A stretch of DNA of 35,043 bases from a virus, in the IMG/VR virus record IMGVR_UViG_3300042450_001005, positions 1 through 35,043 of that record; one strand, 5' to 3'. Both the position numbers and the translations under genes were made by a program. This document shows positions 1 through 8,777 of the stretch, one piece after another. Every line of letters starts with the position of its first letter. The first letter of the stretch is position 1. The notes under the pieces were generated by a model. It did no database searches and was not told the origin of the DNA. It saw nothing but the letters and a program-made list of their open reading frames with translations.

Positions 1-113
1 AGAAAACCTAGGAGTCGATGATGGCAAAAACTATCGGATCATTAAATGTTTCGATGGGTCTTTCCATAACTGACTTCATCACCAACCTCGACAAAGTTAA
101 AGAGGACATGGGA
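1..113. repeat. Terminal direct repeat, copy 1 (circular closure)
   Basis: These 113 bases are identical to 34931-35043. The sequence runs through the end of the tail chaperone gene (stop at 9-11) into the tape measure gene, so both copies fall inside the same gene junction. That is what a circular or circularly permuted molecule looks like after linear assembly. The unique genome length is 34,930 bp. The repeat is most likely an assembly overlap and not a biological long terminal repeat. Confidence 0.95.
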
Positions 114-2741
114 AGCCTCGAGGCAGTAACCTCGGAGGCTTCCAAGCATTTCGATGATGATGTCGCCGGGGTGATGGGCGACGCCTTGCATAAGTTCGCC
201 AAGACTTCTAAGCTCGGTGCAGACGACGCTCTCGCCTTTGCGGTCAGCTTAAAGAAGCTCGGCCTCGATGCGGACACGATCACTTCAACCCTAGACAAGT
301 TCGGTAAAGGTATAGGGAAGTTTGCCAAGAACGCAGGCGAAGCGAGCAAGGCATTCGCTGGCATCCTCGGAAAGATCGGCGAGTCGGATAAGGTTCTCCT
401 TAAAGACATTCAGGCGCTGGAAAGCATGGGCGTGAAAGCGTTCGATGCGATGGCCAAGGAACTTTCCAAGGTTGAAGGTAAAGCAGTAACAACCGCAGAA
501 GTCATGAAGCGGATCGCCTCGGGTGCGATCTCAGGCAAGGATGCGCTGAAGCTTCTTACCCAGGGCGGGCAAGCTCCAGTGGGTGGTGGCGATGCCGCAA
601 AAGAATCGCAAGCCAAGTCAAAGCTCGCATCGTTCCTCACCCATGTCGAAACAAAAATCAGCAGTGCTGCATCTTCTATCTTCAGCCGTGTAACCAACCT
701 TATCATGAACCCGGTCACCGCGATCGGGGGCGCTCTCGCATCCTATGGCGTCTACAAAATCTATGACCGTGCGGTGATGGCCTTCGCAAACACCGAAGAG
801 ATCCTGACCCGCATCAAAGGGCTCGCTGGCGAAGCCAATGCCGAGCGTCTTGGTGGCGTGATGGGCGAGATCGCCAACCAGGGGCGCATCGCACAGGATG
901 CGGTCGGCAATCTAGCTACCGGGTTCCTCGGCCTCGGGGTCTCGGGCGCAGATGCAGCGAGGATGATCGAAAGCTTCGGGCGAACTAGTTTAGTTGCTGG
1001 TTCGGGTGCCACGGATGTGTTTAATAAATTAGGGGAAGTCGCTCAGAACATGATGCGCACCGGGCAAGTTTCCAAAGATGATTTCGCAACACTCTTTTCA
1101 ATGGGCCTGCCGGTTTACGATGCACTGGCACAAAGGTTGTCAATAGTGAAGGGCAGAGCGATCGGCGCACAAGAAGCGATGGGGATGCTGGCTAACAATG
1201 AAGTCGGGACGGCGACAGCACTCAACGCATTGAACAATATGCAAAGCAACCCCGAGGTGATCAAGCAGGCAGAGGCGCAAGCCGGAACGCTCAAAGGTAT
1301 TTACGCTCGGCTCGCTGGCGAGGTCGAGGGATTCTTTACCGAGTTCGGCTCGGTCATTGTGGAGGCTTTGGATCTCAAAGGGTTCTCGCAAGGCCTGATC
1401 GGATTCATGCAAAACTTACGCAGTAACTTTGATTCGTTGATTCCAGCAATAAAAAATATAGGCATGGTTCTCTCGGTGGTGCGGGATGTGTTATTTCAAG
1501 CGTTCTCGGGTCTGGTAAACTTCTTCACCACGATGGGCGGCGCGGATGTAGCGGTCGGAAATATCGACAGCATTAGGGCGGTGGTTGTTTCCTTCGCTCA
1601 AGCGGTGATGGTCTCCATGCAATCGGTAATGAGTGGGGCGATCACCGTGATCAATGAAATCATTAACGCTGTGGGCGGGCTCAAGAAGTTTGCAGCAATC
1701 GTGGCAGGTATTGCCGCTGGCGCAGGCGGTGGCGCTCTTGCTGGCTCGGTAGCGGGTGGCGTCGGCGCTGTCCCCGGAGCGATCATCGGCGGTATTACGG
1801 GCGGGCTTTACGCTAATAGCAAGGTAGATGGTGGCGGCCCAGGCATTGACGCAGAAGCGATCAAGAAAAAAATGAACGACGCATTCAAATCGATTTTAGA
1901 ATCGATCGGCAACACAGGCATGAACACTGCCGAGGGCATCGTCGCAAAGTTTATGAAGAGCTTTAACGATGCTTTCGCTGGCGCATCCTCGGAAGGTTTC
2001 GATACTGCAACGGCACTGGATAAGATTGAAAGCAACTTCCACACCTTCACGGATGGCCTCCATCTAGGGATGCTGGGCGAGACTATAGGGTATGGCGCTT
2101 TCTTGAAGCAGCTTTCGGGTGGCACAGCTTCCGCAATTGCATTGTTCCAAAGGCAGTTAGCATTTGGAAACATCTCCGTTGAAGAGATGGGTGCTTCTCT
2201 TGAAAAGGTCAAGGACGAAGCCTTTGCTGCTTTGGATATGCAGCTTGAGCGAGGCACCATCACGAACGAAGAGTACGCCAACTCAATCATTGGGATTCAA
2301 TCCCAATTCGACGCCCTCGACATCTCTGGCCTCAACGCATTCATGGGCGGTGATCAGGTGCCCGCCTGGATCAGGGAGCTTTCCAACATTGAAAGCCCGC
2401 TCGAAACCTACCGCAGAAAAATGGAAGAGCTCAAGATGACCCTTGCGGATCGGCCCGATCTTTTCGCAGCGGGTGCAGCGCAACTAACTGCGGAGCTCGA
2501 AAGATCCGTGGGAGCGATGGAAGAACTCAAGAATCCCGGTGCATTGATGAAGGGGAGCGCAGCGGCGTTCTCGCAAGTGCTCAAGATTCAGAACGCGAAC
2601 GGCGGGGAAAGCGCTGCAGAAAGACTTCTGCGAGTCCAGCAGCAGGCACTTGAGCAGCAAAGGGTTGCGACTGAGTACGCAAGAGCAACCGCAGCAGCGG
2701 CAGCAAACCAAGGCAATGTAGCTAACTGGGCAATTAACTAA
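21..2741 (+). CDS. Tail tape measure protein
   Basis: This large protein (906 residues) sets tail length and passes through the tail tube at DNA ejection. Its size predicts a tail of about 135 nm using the usual 1.5 angstrom per residue. It is alanine/glycine-rich and largely helical, with a hydrophobic glycine-rich stretch near residues 560-605 that could insert into membrane. A tape-measure N-terminal-type motif (GLPVYDALAQRLS, then a GxxTALNAL tail) lies near 360-410, and a diverged copy (GVKAFDAMAKELS) near 135-190. It follows the tail tube and tail chaperone genes across the circle junction, the standard order. ATG codons at 18 and 21 are both possible; 21 is preferred because the GGAG at 11-14 is then 6 bases away. 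The N-terminus is repeated at the right end of the window. Confidence 0.93.
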   Translation: MAKTIGSLNVSMGLSITDFITNLDKVKEDMGSLEAVTSEASKHFDDDVAGVMGDALHKFAKTSKLGADDALAFAVSLKKLGLDADTITSTLDKFGKGIGKFAKNAGEASKAFAGILGKIGESDKVLLKDIQALESMGVKAFDAMAKELSKVEGKAVTTAEVMKRIASGAISGKDALKLLTQGGQAPVGGGDAAKESQAKSKLASFLTHVETKISSAASSIFSRVTNLIMNPVTAIGGALASYGVYKIYDRAVMAFANTEEILTRIKGLAGEANAERLGGVMGEIANQGRIAQDAVGNLATGFLGLGVSGADAARMIESFGRTSLVAGSGATDVFNKLGEVAQNMMRTGQVSKDDFATLFSMGLPVYDALAQRLSIVKGRAIGAQEAMGMLANNEVGTATALNALNNMQSNPEVIKQAEAQAGTLKGIYARLAGEVEGFFTEFGSVIVEALDLKGFSQGLIGFMQNLRSNFDSLIPAIKNIGMVLSVVRDVLFQAFSGLVNFFTTMGGADVAVGNIDSIRAVVVSFAQAVMVSMQSVMSGAITVINEIINAVGGLKKFAAIVAGIAAGAGGGALAGSVAGGVGAVPGAIIGGITGGLYANSKVDGGGPGIDAEAIKKKMNDAFKSILESIGNTGMNTAEGIVAKFMKSFNDAFAGASSEGFDTATALDKIESNFHTFTDGLHLGMLGETIGYGAFLKQLSGGTASAIALFQRQLAFGNISVEEMGASLEKVKDEAFAALDMQLERGTITNEEYANSIIGIQSQFDALDISGLNAFMGGDQVPAWIRELSNIESPLETYRRKMEELKMTLADRPDLFAAGAAQLTAELERSVGAMEELKNPGALMKGSAAAFSQVLKIQNANGGESAAERLLRVQQQALEQQRVATEYARATAAAAANQGNVANWAIN

Positions 2742-2750
2742 GGAGCCCTC

Positions 2751-3701
2751 ATGGCAGTCGTGAACACCTACGAAACATTTGAAGGCCGAACCGGTAGCGA
2801 TGACAGCAAGCGCCAGGTCTCGCTGGTGCGCTCGTTCATTGTGCAGACCAATGACATGGCCGACGATGTGCCCAACCTCTTCGGTGAGAACCTGCCCGCC
2901 ATGTTCTCAGTGCATCCAAAATATGATAAAGCCTTCTGTGTCGGTAGGACTGCAAGCCAGATGGAAGACCCGCACTTCTGGAAAATCACTTGCAGTTACA
3001 ACTCTAATATCGACACCGTGGCGCCGAGCTCCACGCCAAGCGCAGCGCAGCCCCCAGAGGTAGCAAGCCAGAACAAGGGAGCGAGCCCCGAAGAGAAGGC
3101 CAGCGAGGCGAACGAGAACCCGCTGACTCGGCCTACGGACATTGATTTTAGTACGGTCGATAAAGAGTATGTGATGACCGAGGACTTTAGCACCCCCGTT
3201 AAGCCGATGATCAACGGCAACGGGGAGCGGTTCGACCCGCCCGTGATGGCAAGCCGCCCCCTATTAGCTATGAAGTTGGAGTTCAACAGCGCCACCTTCA
3301 TCGCCTTGGATTGGATGGATCGAGTCAAGTGCGTCAACACAAACTCATTCTCGGGCTTTGGCCCGAGGACTATGCTCCTGGACAAAGTCACAGCAAAGCG
3401 GGTCTATGAGAACGGCGTCAAGTATTGGCGCATCTCGCTTGAGTATCTCTTAAACAAAGAAAACTGGGACGCTGAAATCCTGAACCATAGTTACACCGAA
3501 TGGAACGGCACTAAGCTAATTACCGCAAGAGATGTTGCGGGCAATGTTCTCCCGAATGGTGTGATCATCATGGGTGACACTGGCATTCCTCTCGATCACG
3601 GGGTCGCACCTAGTATAGAGAACGGCGGGTTCCTAGCCTTCCGACTTTACGACGATATCCCTTACACCTATCTCACTCCGATCTACAGAAAGATTCTCTA
3701 A
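2751..3701 (+). CDS. Putative tail structural protein downstream of tape measure
   Basis: A 316-residue protein of unrecognised family. It follows the tape measure gene by 9 bases with a clear AAGGAG Shine-Dalgarno sequence, and overlaps the next start by one base (TAATG). In siphoviruses this slot usually holds the distal tail or tail-tip protein, so a baseplate or tail-tip role is inferred from position only. Residues about 90-130 are rich in Pro, Ser, Ala and Glu and look like a disordered linker between two folded halves. The second half has aromatic-rich, beta-like sequence. No catalytic motif is visible. Confidence 0.6.
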   Translation: MAVVNTYETFEGRTGSDDSKRQVSLVRSFIVQTNDMADDVPNLFGENLPAMFSVHPKYDKAFCVGRTASQMEDPHFWKITCSYNSNIDTVAPSSTPSAAQPPEVASQNKGASPEEKASEANENPLTRPTDIDFSTVDKEYVMTEDFSTPVKPMINGNGERFDPPVMASRPLLAMKLEFNSATFIALDWMDRVKCVNTNSFSGFGPRTMLLDKVTAKRVYENGVKYWRISLEYLLNKENWDAEILNHSYTEWNGTKLITARDVAGNVLPNGVIIMGDTGIPLDHGVAPSIENGGFLAFRLYDDIPYTYLTPIYRKIL

Positions 3702-4735
3702 TGAGCAGCGCCTATGGCTTTACAGAAGATAGTGCCAGACGCATCGCCAGAGTGGTGAAGTCGGTCGAGGGCGACACGACCGAACCCACACGGATCGGGC
3801 CCATGCTCGGCGGTTCCACGATGTCGGTGGTGAGGGTGACGTCTCTGGGCTCGCCTCTATGCACTGGCCAGCGGGTGGACTACCACGCCAGCACTAACAC
3901 GATGAACGACATAAATGAGGTTAAAATCAGAGAGTTAAACGGCGCGGCCCTCACCGTGGGTTCTCACTACATGGGGCAGTTCTCGGGCTACACCTCGGCA
4001 GGGTTGCCGGTGTTTGTCGTTAAGACTAACGCAGGTGGTGCAGGCTCCACCTTTGAAGTGGTCACGGGGGTGGTGTGTCATACCGATGGCAGCGGTATAG
4101 GAGTGACTACTGCGAGTCTTACTACATCGGATTATGATGGCGCAGTGTTTAAGAATTTTCTAGGGCTGGTGGATGTGGTGCCTAAAAGTTTTGTAGGAAA
4201 TGCTTCTAGAATTGTGATGGTAAATGAAGCAGCAAATGCTTTGGAGTTTGGCCCGAACTTTTCTGGCGCACCAACGGCAGCAGACTTCCTAGGTCTGACG
4301 GATACACCGAACACCTATTCAGGTGCTAATTTTAAGTCTGTGACTTGCACTACCAGCGGCGTAGTGTTCACGACACCAAGCGTTACCACCACCAACAGCA
4401 TCACAGGAGGTGGCAACCCCAATGATACCAGTGTGTTTACCGCAATGAAACTGGTCAACGATACGGCAACGCCTGGTAACTACTACGCATACTCCACGAA
4501 CTCAAGTGGTGTAAAGGGTTGGAACCTTCAAGCAGCGACACCAGCAGGTCTCACAGTAGGTGGCAATGTGGTAGTCAGCAGCAGAAAAGCAGCAGTCACG
4601 GATGTGGCAACGCACACGATATCCAGTGCAGACTTAGCCACAACAGCATCGACAACGCAGACGGCTATCGATGATTTAACAACGCAAGTTAATTTACTTT
4701 TAGCCCGCATTAGGTCACATGGGCTAATCTCATGA
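3701..4735 (+). CDS. Putative tail-tip/virion protein
   Basis: A 344-residue protein starting in a TAATG overlap with the gene before it, so probably translationally coupled. The N-terminus (YGFTEDSARRIARVVKSVE) resembles, from memory, proteins in planctomycete prophages that sit between the tape measure and fibre genes. The middle and C-terminal parts are Thr/Ser/Gly/Ala-rich beta-type sequence of the kind seen in fibre shafts, ending in a helical stretch with several Thr-Gln pairs. No enzymatic motif is seen. A virion role rests on position and composition; the exact function is unknown. Confidence 0.55.
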   Translation: MSSAYGFTEDSARRIARVVKSVEGDTTEPTRIGPMLGGSTMSVVRVTSLGSPLCTGQRVDYHASTNTMNDINEVKIRELNGAALTVGSHYMGQFSGYTSAGLPVFVVKTNAGGAGSTFEVVTGVVCHTDGSGIGVTTASLTTSDYDGAVFKNFLGLVDVVPKSFVGNASRIVMVNEAANALEFGPNFSGAPTAADFLGLTDTPNTYSGANFKSVTCTTSGVVFTTPSVTTTNSITGGGNPNDTSVFTAMKLVNDTATPGNYYAYSTNSSGVKGWNLQAATPAGLTVGGNVVVSSRKAAVTDVATHTISSADLATTASTTQTAIDDLTTQVNLLLARIRSHGLIS

Positions 4736-4769
4736 TGCTAACAAAATCGACAATGATGGAGGTTTTGAA

Positions 4770-6311
4770 ATGCAAGTCGTTTTAGGTGGCCTATCTATCT
4801 CCTTAAACTCGCTCACGACCTACAGCAGTGCAACAGGACTGTGGACGCTTGGAACTACTCACCCTTACTACAACCTAACCATAAATTCTGGAAGGCCTTT
4901 AGCGGTGAAGCTTGTTAAGGGCAGTCCACTCTACAACCTTCCAACCGGAACAAACACGGACGGCTTTTATTATCTGTTTAAGACTGGTCATACTATTGGA
5001 CTAGCTGCATCGTACGCAGATGCGGAAAGTTTAATCCCAATAGTGTTCGCTAGTTCAGGCGATCTGTTCACTTGTAACGGACAAAAAACAACAGATTACA
5101 GATTAAAGCCCTTATACTTGGAATGCTGTGATGACGAAATAAATGAAGATCAAGATACTGTTCTACCTGGGCCTGAAAAGCTTAGGAAGATGGTGTCCGT
5201 AAATCTATCTGGTTTCTCAATTGCTCCACTTCTTTCCGATAGCTATGCCCCTGACTCTTCTACCATTTTTGGTGCTAATACCATTCTTGGAATGATAAAC
5301 GGTTCTTGGGATTTATATCTGGAGAATGGTACTACATACCCATCAGGAGTCCCTTATGGCCCTGCAGGTACAATTTTTAATATGTACTATATAAATTTTA
5401 AAATCAATAGGGCAACATACGGTGAAACTTCTTACGATTACCAAGTTACTTTAAAACTGTTTGTAACAATAGCTTTAGTAGGTTCAGATTACATAGCTAC
5501 TTATTCCTTGATTGTGTCGCAGAATTTTTTTTCAAGTTCATCTTATTCTCTTAGTATTAATCCGGCCTATATGTCTACCGTGAACCTTGGAAGTCTTGCC
5601 AGCGTTAGTGATGGCACTTGTTTTGATTCCATCCCTTCCATGCAACTTCAACCATACCCCTTTACACCTCCAAGGTTCTATGTTGCTTTTGTTGTTCCTG
5701 AAACTGTATCCGCTACTTTCTCAGGCGATTACATGGCTGAGATTCTTCCTGAAACACTTACACTAAAAAAATCTTTAGTTGTAGGCGATGTGGCAAAGCT
5801 GGAAAGATTTGGAAGTTTGTACCCAGTCCGTGGGTGGACTACCAACAACTACAGCGATGATTTACCTGACTCTATTGTTTTGGAAAAAGTAGGGTATAAG
5901 AATTATGAATCAGAACCATTTACTCTTGCGGTAAATGTGGTTAATAGGGTTAGGCTTAGACTGACAATATATTACAGAAACATTTTAGTTGGCAGTCCTA
6001 CCTACAGCATTCCGCCTGGGCAACCATATAATTATACCTCTATGCTTGGTGCCTTTAGTTATGTGTATTCTGACAAGTATAGTGGTGGCTATTTGTTTAG
6101 CGAACCTTTGAAGTTTACACGGCCAGTGGCAGCAGCTTACGGCTATGGTGGTGATCAATTTTATAACGAGCCAGCAGTGTTAAGCAGTGGTAAAGTTAAA
6201 ATTGTTTTCTTTAGGATGTCTGGCACACCCTACCAGAACATTGCAGCACCTAATGTTTCAGAGTGCTTTGCCACCGCAGTCTACAACATTGATGGAGTTA
6301 TACCTACTTAG
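4770..6311 (+). CDS. Hypothetical Tyr/Ser-rich protein in the tail fibre region
   Basis: A 513-residue protein, not recognised. TGGAGG at 4757-4762 supports the ATG. It is rich in Tyr, Ser, Asn, Thr and Pro with little charge, which suits an all-beta extracellular or virion surface protein. It lies among tail-tip and fibre genes, so a receptor-binding or tail-tip decoration role is likely but not shown. The gene is visibly more A+T-rich than both neighbours, with many TTT/TTA/TAT codons, which suggests separate acquisition, as is usual for host-range modules. No signal peptide or membrane segment is evident. Confidence 0.6.
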   Translation: MQVVLGGLSISLNSLTTYSSATGLWTLGTTHPYYNLTINSGRPLAVKLVKGSPLYNLPTGTNTDGFYYLFKTGHTIGLAASYADAESLIPIVFASSGDLFTCNGQKTTDYRLKPLYLECCDDEINEDQDTVLPGPEKLRKMVSVNLSGFSIAPLLSDSYAPDSSTIFGANTILGMINGSWDLYLENGTTYPSGVPYGPAGTIFNMYYINFKINRATYGETSYDYQVTLKLFVTIALVGSDYIATYSLIVSQNFFSSSSYSLSINPAYMSTVNLGSLASVSDGTCFDSIPSMQLQPYPFTPPRFYVAFVVPETVSATFSGDYMAEILPETLTLKKSLVVGDVAKLERFGSLYPVRGWTTNNYSDDLPDSIVLEKVGYKNYESEPFTLAVNVVNRVRLRLTIYYRNILVGSPTYSIPPGQPYNYTSMLGAFSYVYSDKYSGGYLFSEPLKFTRPVAAAYGYGGDQFYNEPAVLSSGKVKIVFFRMSGTPYQNIAAPNVSECFATAVYNIDGVIPT

Positions 6312-6391
6312 ACCCCTAGCTAGTGCGAGCGATTTGCATCGCCAACCAAGCCAGATTAACCTCGGTAATATTCTTTTTTTCGGAGGTCATT

Positions 6392-6742
6392 ATGCCAGCA
6401 GGAATCTACAACTTTGCGGCAGAGCAGGGCGCAACCCTAGCCCGTACCATATTGTACACCGACGCTGACGAGGTCGAGACCGATCTGACAGGCTACACCG
6501 CAGCGATGCAGGTAAGGCCAACCGCAGCAAGCGCAACCGTAACGCTGGAGCTCACCACCGAAAACACCCGAATCACGCTTGGCGGTGCCGCTGGAACTGT
6601 GGATTTACTCGTTGACGCGGCCACGATGGAGGCGATTACGCCTGGTAAATACTACTACGACCTTGAACTTTATTCGGGGGCAACGGTGATCAGACTCATC
6701 GAAGGCACTTTCACCGTGAAAGCGGAGGTGACCCGTGCCTGA
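6392..6742 (+). CDS. Small beta-sandwich-like protein upstream of tail fibre
   Basis: A 116-residue protein starting at the ATG after CGGAGG (6381-6386); an upstream in-frame ATG at 6323 has no ribosome site. The opening pattern (IYNFAAEQGATLARTI, then DLTGYTAAMQVRP) is typical of a small protein family encoded just before tail fibre or tail-tip genes in many phages, with a predicted immunoglobulin-like or BppU-N-like beta fold. It overlaps the fibre gene by 8 bases, consistent with coupling. It may be a fibre base or adaptor (inference from family resemblance and position). Confidence 0.65.
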   Translation: MPAGIYNFAAEQGATLARTILYTDADEVETDLTGYTAAMQVRPTAASATVTLELTTENTRITLGGAAGTVDLLVDAATMEAITPGKYYYDLELYSGATVIRLIEGTFTVKAEVTRA

Positions 6743-8777
6743 TATCGTCGTGGTCACAGAATCTGGCATCGTCACAGTCACGCAAGGCGAAACGCTAGTC
6801 ACAGTCTACGATGGCCGTGGGTTTAAGGGTGATCCCGGCGACTCCTTTGATCAGACTTTAAACACAACGGACGCGGTCGAGTTTGCTGGCCTTGTTAACA
6901 ACGGCTTGACCTTTCCGACGGCAGACGGCACCGCAGGCCAAGTAATCGAAACAGACGGCGCAGGCGTTCTTACTTTTGTTACGCCTAGCGGCGGCGCTTT
7001 TCTGCCACTTGCTGGCGGCACGATGACCGGCAACATTGTTTTCGATGGAACCAGTGGGCAATTTATCGGCAAGGGAACCTTCGACACCGCACGAAGCGGC
7101 AATTATGGCATCTCAATAGTTTGCTCCGTGGGCTACGAATTTAACTGGCAAGCTGGCTGGCTGGTAACCACCGAGCAAAGCTCGGCAACACCACGGCCCC
7201 TTTATCTAGACTCGCTCGCTGGCACTACACTTCGTGCATGGGATTCTTCAGCGTCAACAGGCACAGAAGTTACGCATTTAGGAATAACTTTCGCAGACAC
7301 CACCGTGCAGACTACAGCGTACACCGGAGGGGCAGGCGTTTCCTCACTGATTGCAGGCACTGGAATTTCACTTGATGTTACCACCGGTGATATCACCGTC
7401 ACAAACTCCGAACCAGATCAGACGGTAGTTCTTACGAACGGCACCGGCATTACCATTACTGGCACTTACCCTTCATTTACGATTGATTGCGATATCACGC
7501 AATACACGGACACCGACGCAAGACTCGCACTCTCAGCAGGCACAGGCATAAGCTACGACAACGCTACCGGCATCATCACCAACGACGAACCAGATCAGAC
7601 GGTAACGCTCACGAACGGCACCGGCATTACCATTACCGGAACTTATCCATCGTTTACGATTGCTTACAGCGGAACCGCTGGCAGCGGAACAGTAACAACG
7701 GCAAGCGTAGTAAGCGCAAACGGCTTTGCTGGCACAGTGGCAACGGACACGACCACGCCAGCGATAACAATTACGACTTCAATCACAGGGCTTTTAATCG
7801 GCGACGGCACCGCTATCGCAGCAGCAACCGCAGGCACTGATTATGTTATTCCTTCTGGATCAATCACCGGCTCGGCAGCATCCTTATCTGCCACGCTCGA
7901 CGTGGCATCTGGTGGCACCGGCTTGGCAACTTTAACGGCTGATAATGTAATCCTTGGCAACGGCACTAGCTCACCTACTTTTGTAGCGCCTTCAACCTCT
8001 GGAAATGTCCTCACCAGCAACGGCACGACGTGGCAGAGCACCGCACCGGCAGGCGGCGGCGCTGGAACAGTAACGAGCGCAAGCGTAGTATCAGCAAACG
8101 GATTTGGTGGTAGCGTCGCAACGGACACGACCACGCCAGCGATAACAATAACGACCTCGATAACCGGCATTCTCAAAGGCAATGCAACTGCAATTAGTGC
8201 AGCAACCGCAGGCACTGATTACCTAGTACCGGCAGGCGCACTTGGCACACCTTCCAGCGGTACGCTGACCTCATGCACTGGCCTTCCTATCTCGACAGGT
8301 GTAAGCGGACTCGGCACTAGTGTCGCCGCATTCCTTGCTACACCAAGTTCTGCCAATCTAAAGACCGCCGTAACGGATGAAACCGGAACTGGAGGAAGTT
8401 TAGTTTTCGCCACCTCGCCAGCGATCACCACGCCAACAATTACCGGCTTAATCGAAGTGAAAACAGCACCGACAATTTCCGCAGGCGTTTTGGCGTTAAA
8501 TTGTGCTTTAGGCAATGTGTTTCATGTGAGCTTAAACGCAGCAATCACAAGTTTGACCTTCTCGAATATACCGGCCACCGGTTCCGCTTTTGGCCTCACA
8601 TTAATTCTAGCAATGACAGGCACAGCCTACACAATAACTTGGCCAGCGAGTGTAAAATGGCCGAGTGGAACGGCACCTACACTTACCTCTACCAATTTAA
8701 AAAGTGACATAATAATTCTTACGACGGTCGACGGCGGCACAGTATGGTTTGCAATGGTTGGAGGCCAGAATCTATAA
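6735..8777 (+). CDS. Tail fibre protein
   Basis: A 680-residue fibre beginning at GTG 8 bases after GGAGG (6723-6727). In order it has a short N-terminal attachment segment, a single collagen-like turn (GFKGDPGDS near residue 32), the common fibre motif FLPLAGGTMTGNI near residue 93, and then long Thr/Gly/Ser/Ala repeats. Two internal duplications are visible in DNA: one beginning GAACCAGATCAGACGGTA near 7409 and 7588, and a longer one around 7690-7790 and 8070-8170. The C-terminus (SLTFSNIPATGSAFGLTL) has the beta-structured pattern of a tip domain. It probably mediates host adsorption. Confidence 0.85.
   Translation: MPDIVVVTESGIVTVTQGETLVTVYDGRGFKGDPGDSFDQTLNTTDAVEFAGLVNNGLTFPTADGTAGQVIETDGAGVLTFVTPSGGAFLPLAGGTMTGNIVFDGTSGQFIGKGTFDTARSGNYGISIVCSVGYEFNWQAGWLVTTEQSSATPRPLYLDSLAGTTLRAWDSSASTGTEVTHLGITFADTTVQTTAYTGGAGVSSLIAGTGISLDVTTGDITVTNSEPDQTVVLTNGTGITITGTYPSFTIDCDITQYTDTDARLALSAGTGISYDNATGIITNDEPDQTVTLTNGTGITITGTYPSFTIAYSGTAGSGTVTTASVVSANGFAGTVATDTTTPAITITTSITGLLIGDGTAIAAATAGTDYVIPSGSITGSAASLSATLDVASGGTGLATLTADNVILGNGTSSPTFVAPSTSGNVLTSNGTTWQSTAPAGGGAGTVTSASVVSANGFGGSVATDTTTPAITITTSITGILKGNATAISAATAGTDYLVPAGALGTPSSGTLTSCTGLPISTGVSGLGTSVAAFLATPSSANLKTAVTDETGTGGSLVFATSPAITTPTITGLIEVKTAPTISAGVLALNCALGNVFHVSLNAAITSLTFSNIPATGSAFGLTLILAMTGTAYTITWPASVKWPSGTAPTLTSTNLKSDIIILTTVDGGTVWFAMVGGQNL

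Noticed and set aside
1-113. Biological terminal repeats or an integrated element
   Set aside because: The repeat is an exact 113-bp overlap across one gene junction, as expected from assembly of a circular molecule.
8744-8776. Longer propeller protein from ATG 8744
   Set aside because: It lies inside the tail fibre gene. The TAATG start at 8777 fits the genome's overlap habit and has GGAGG upstream.
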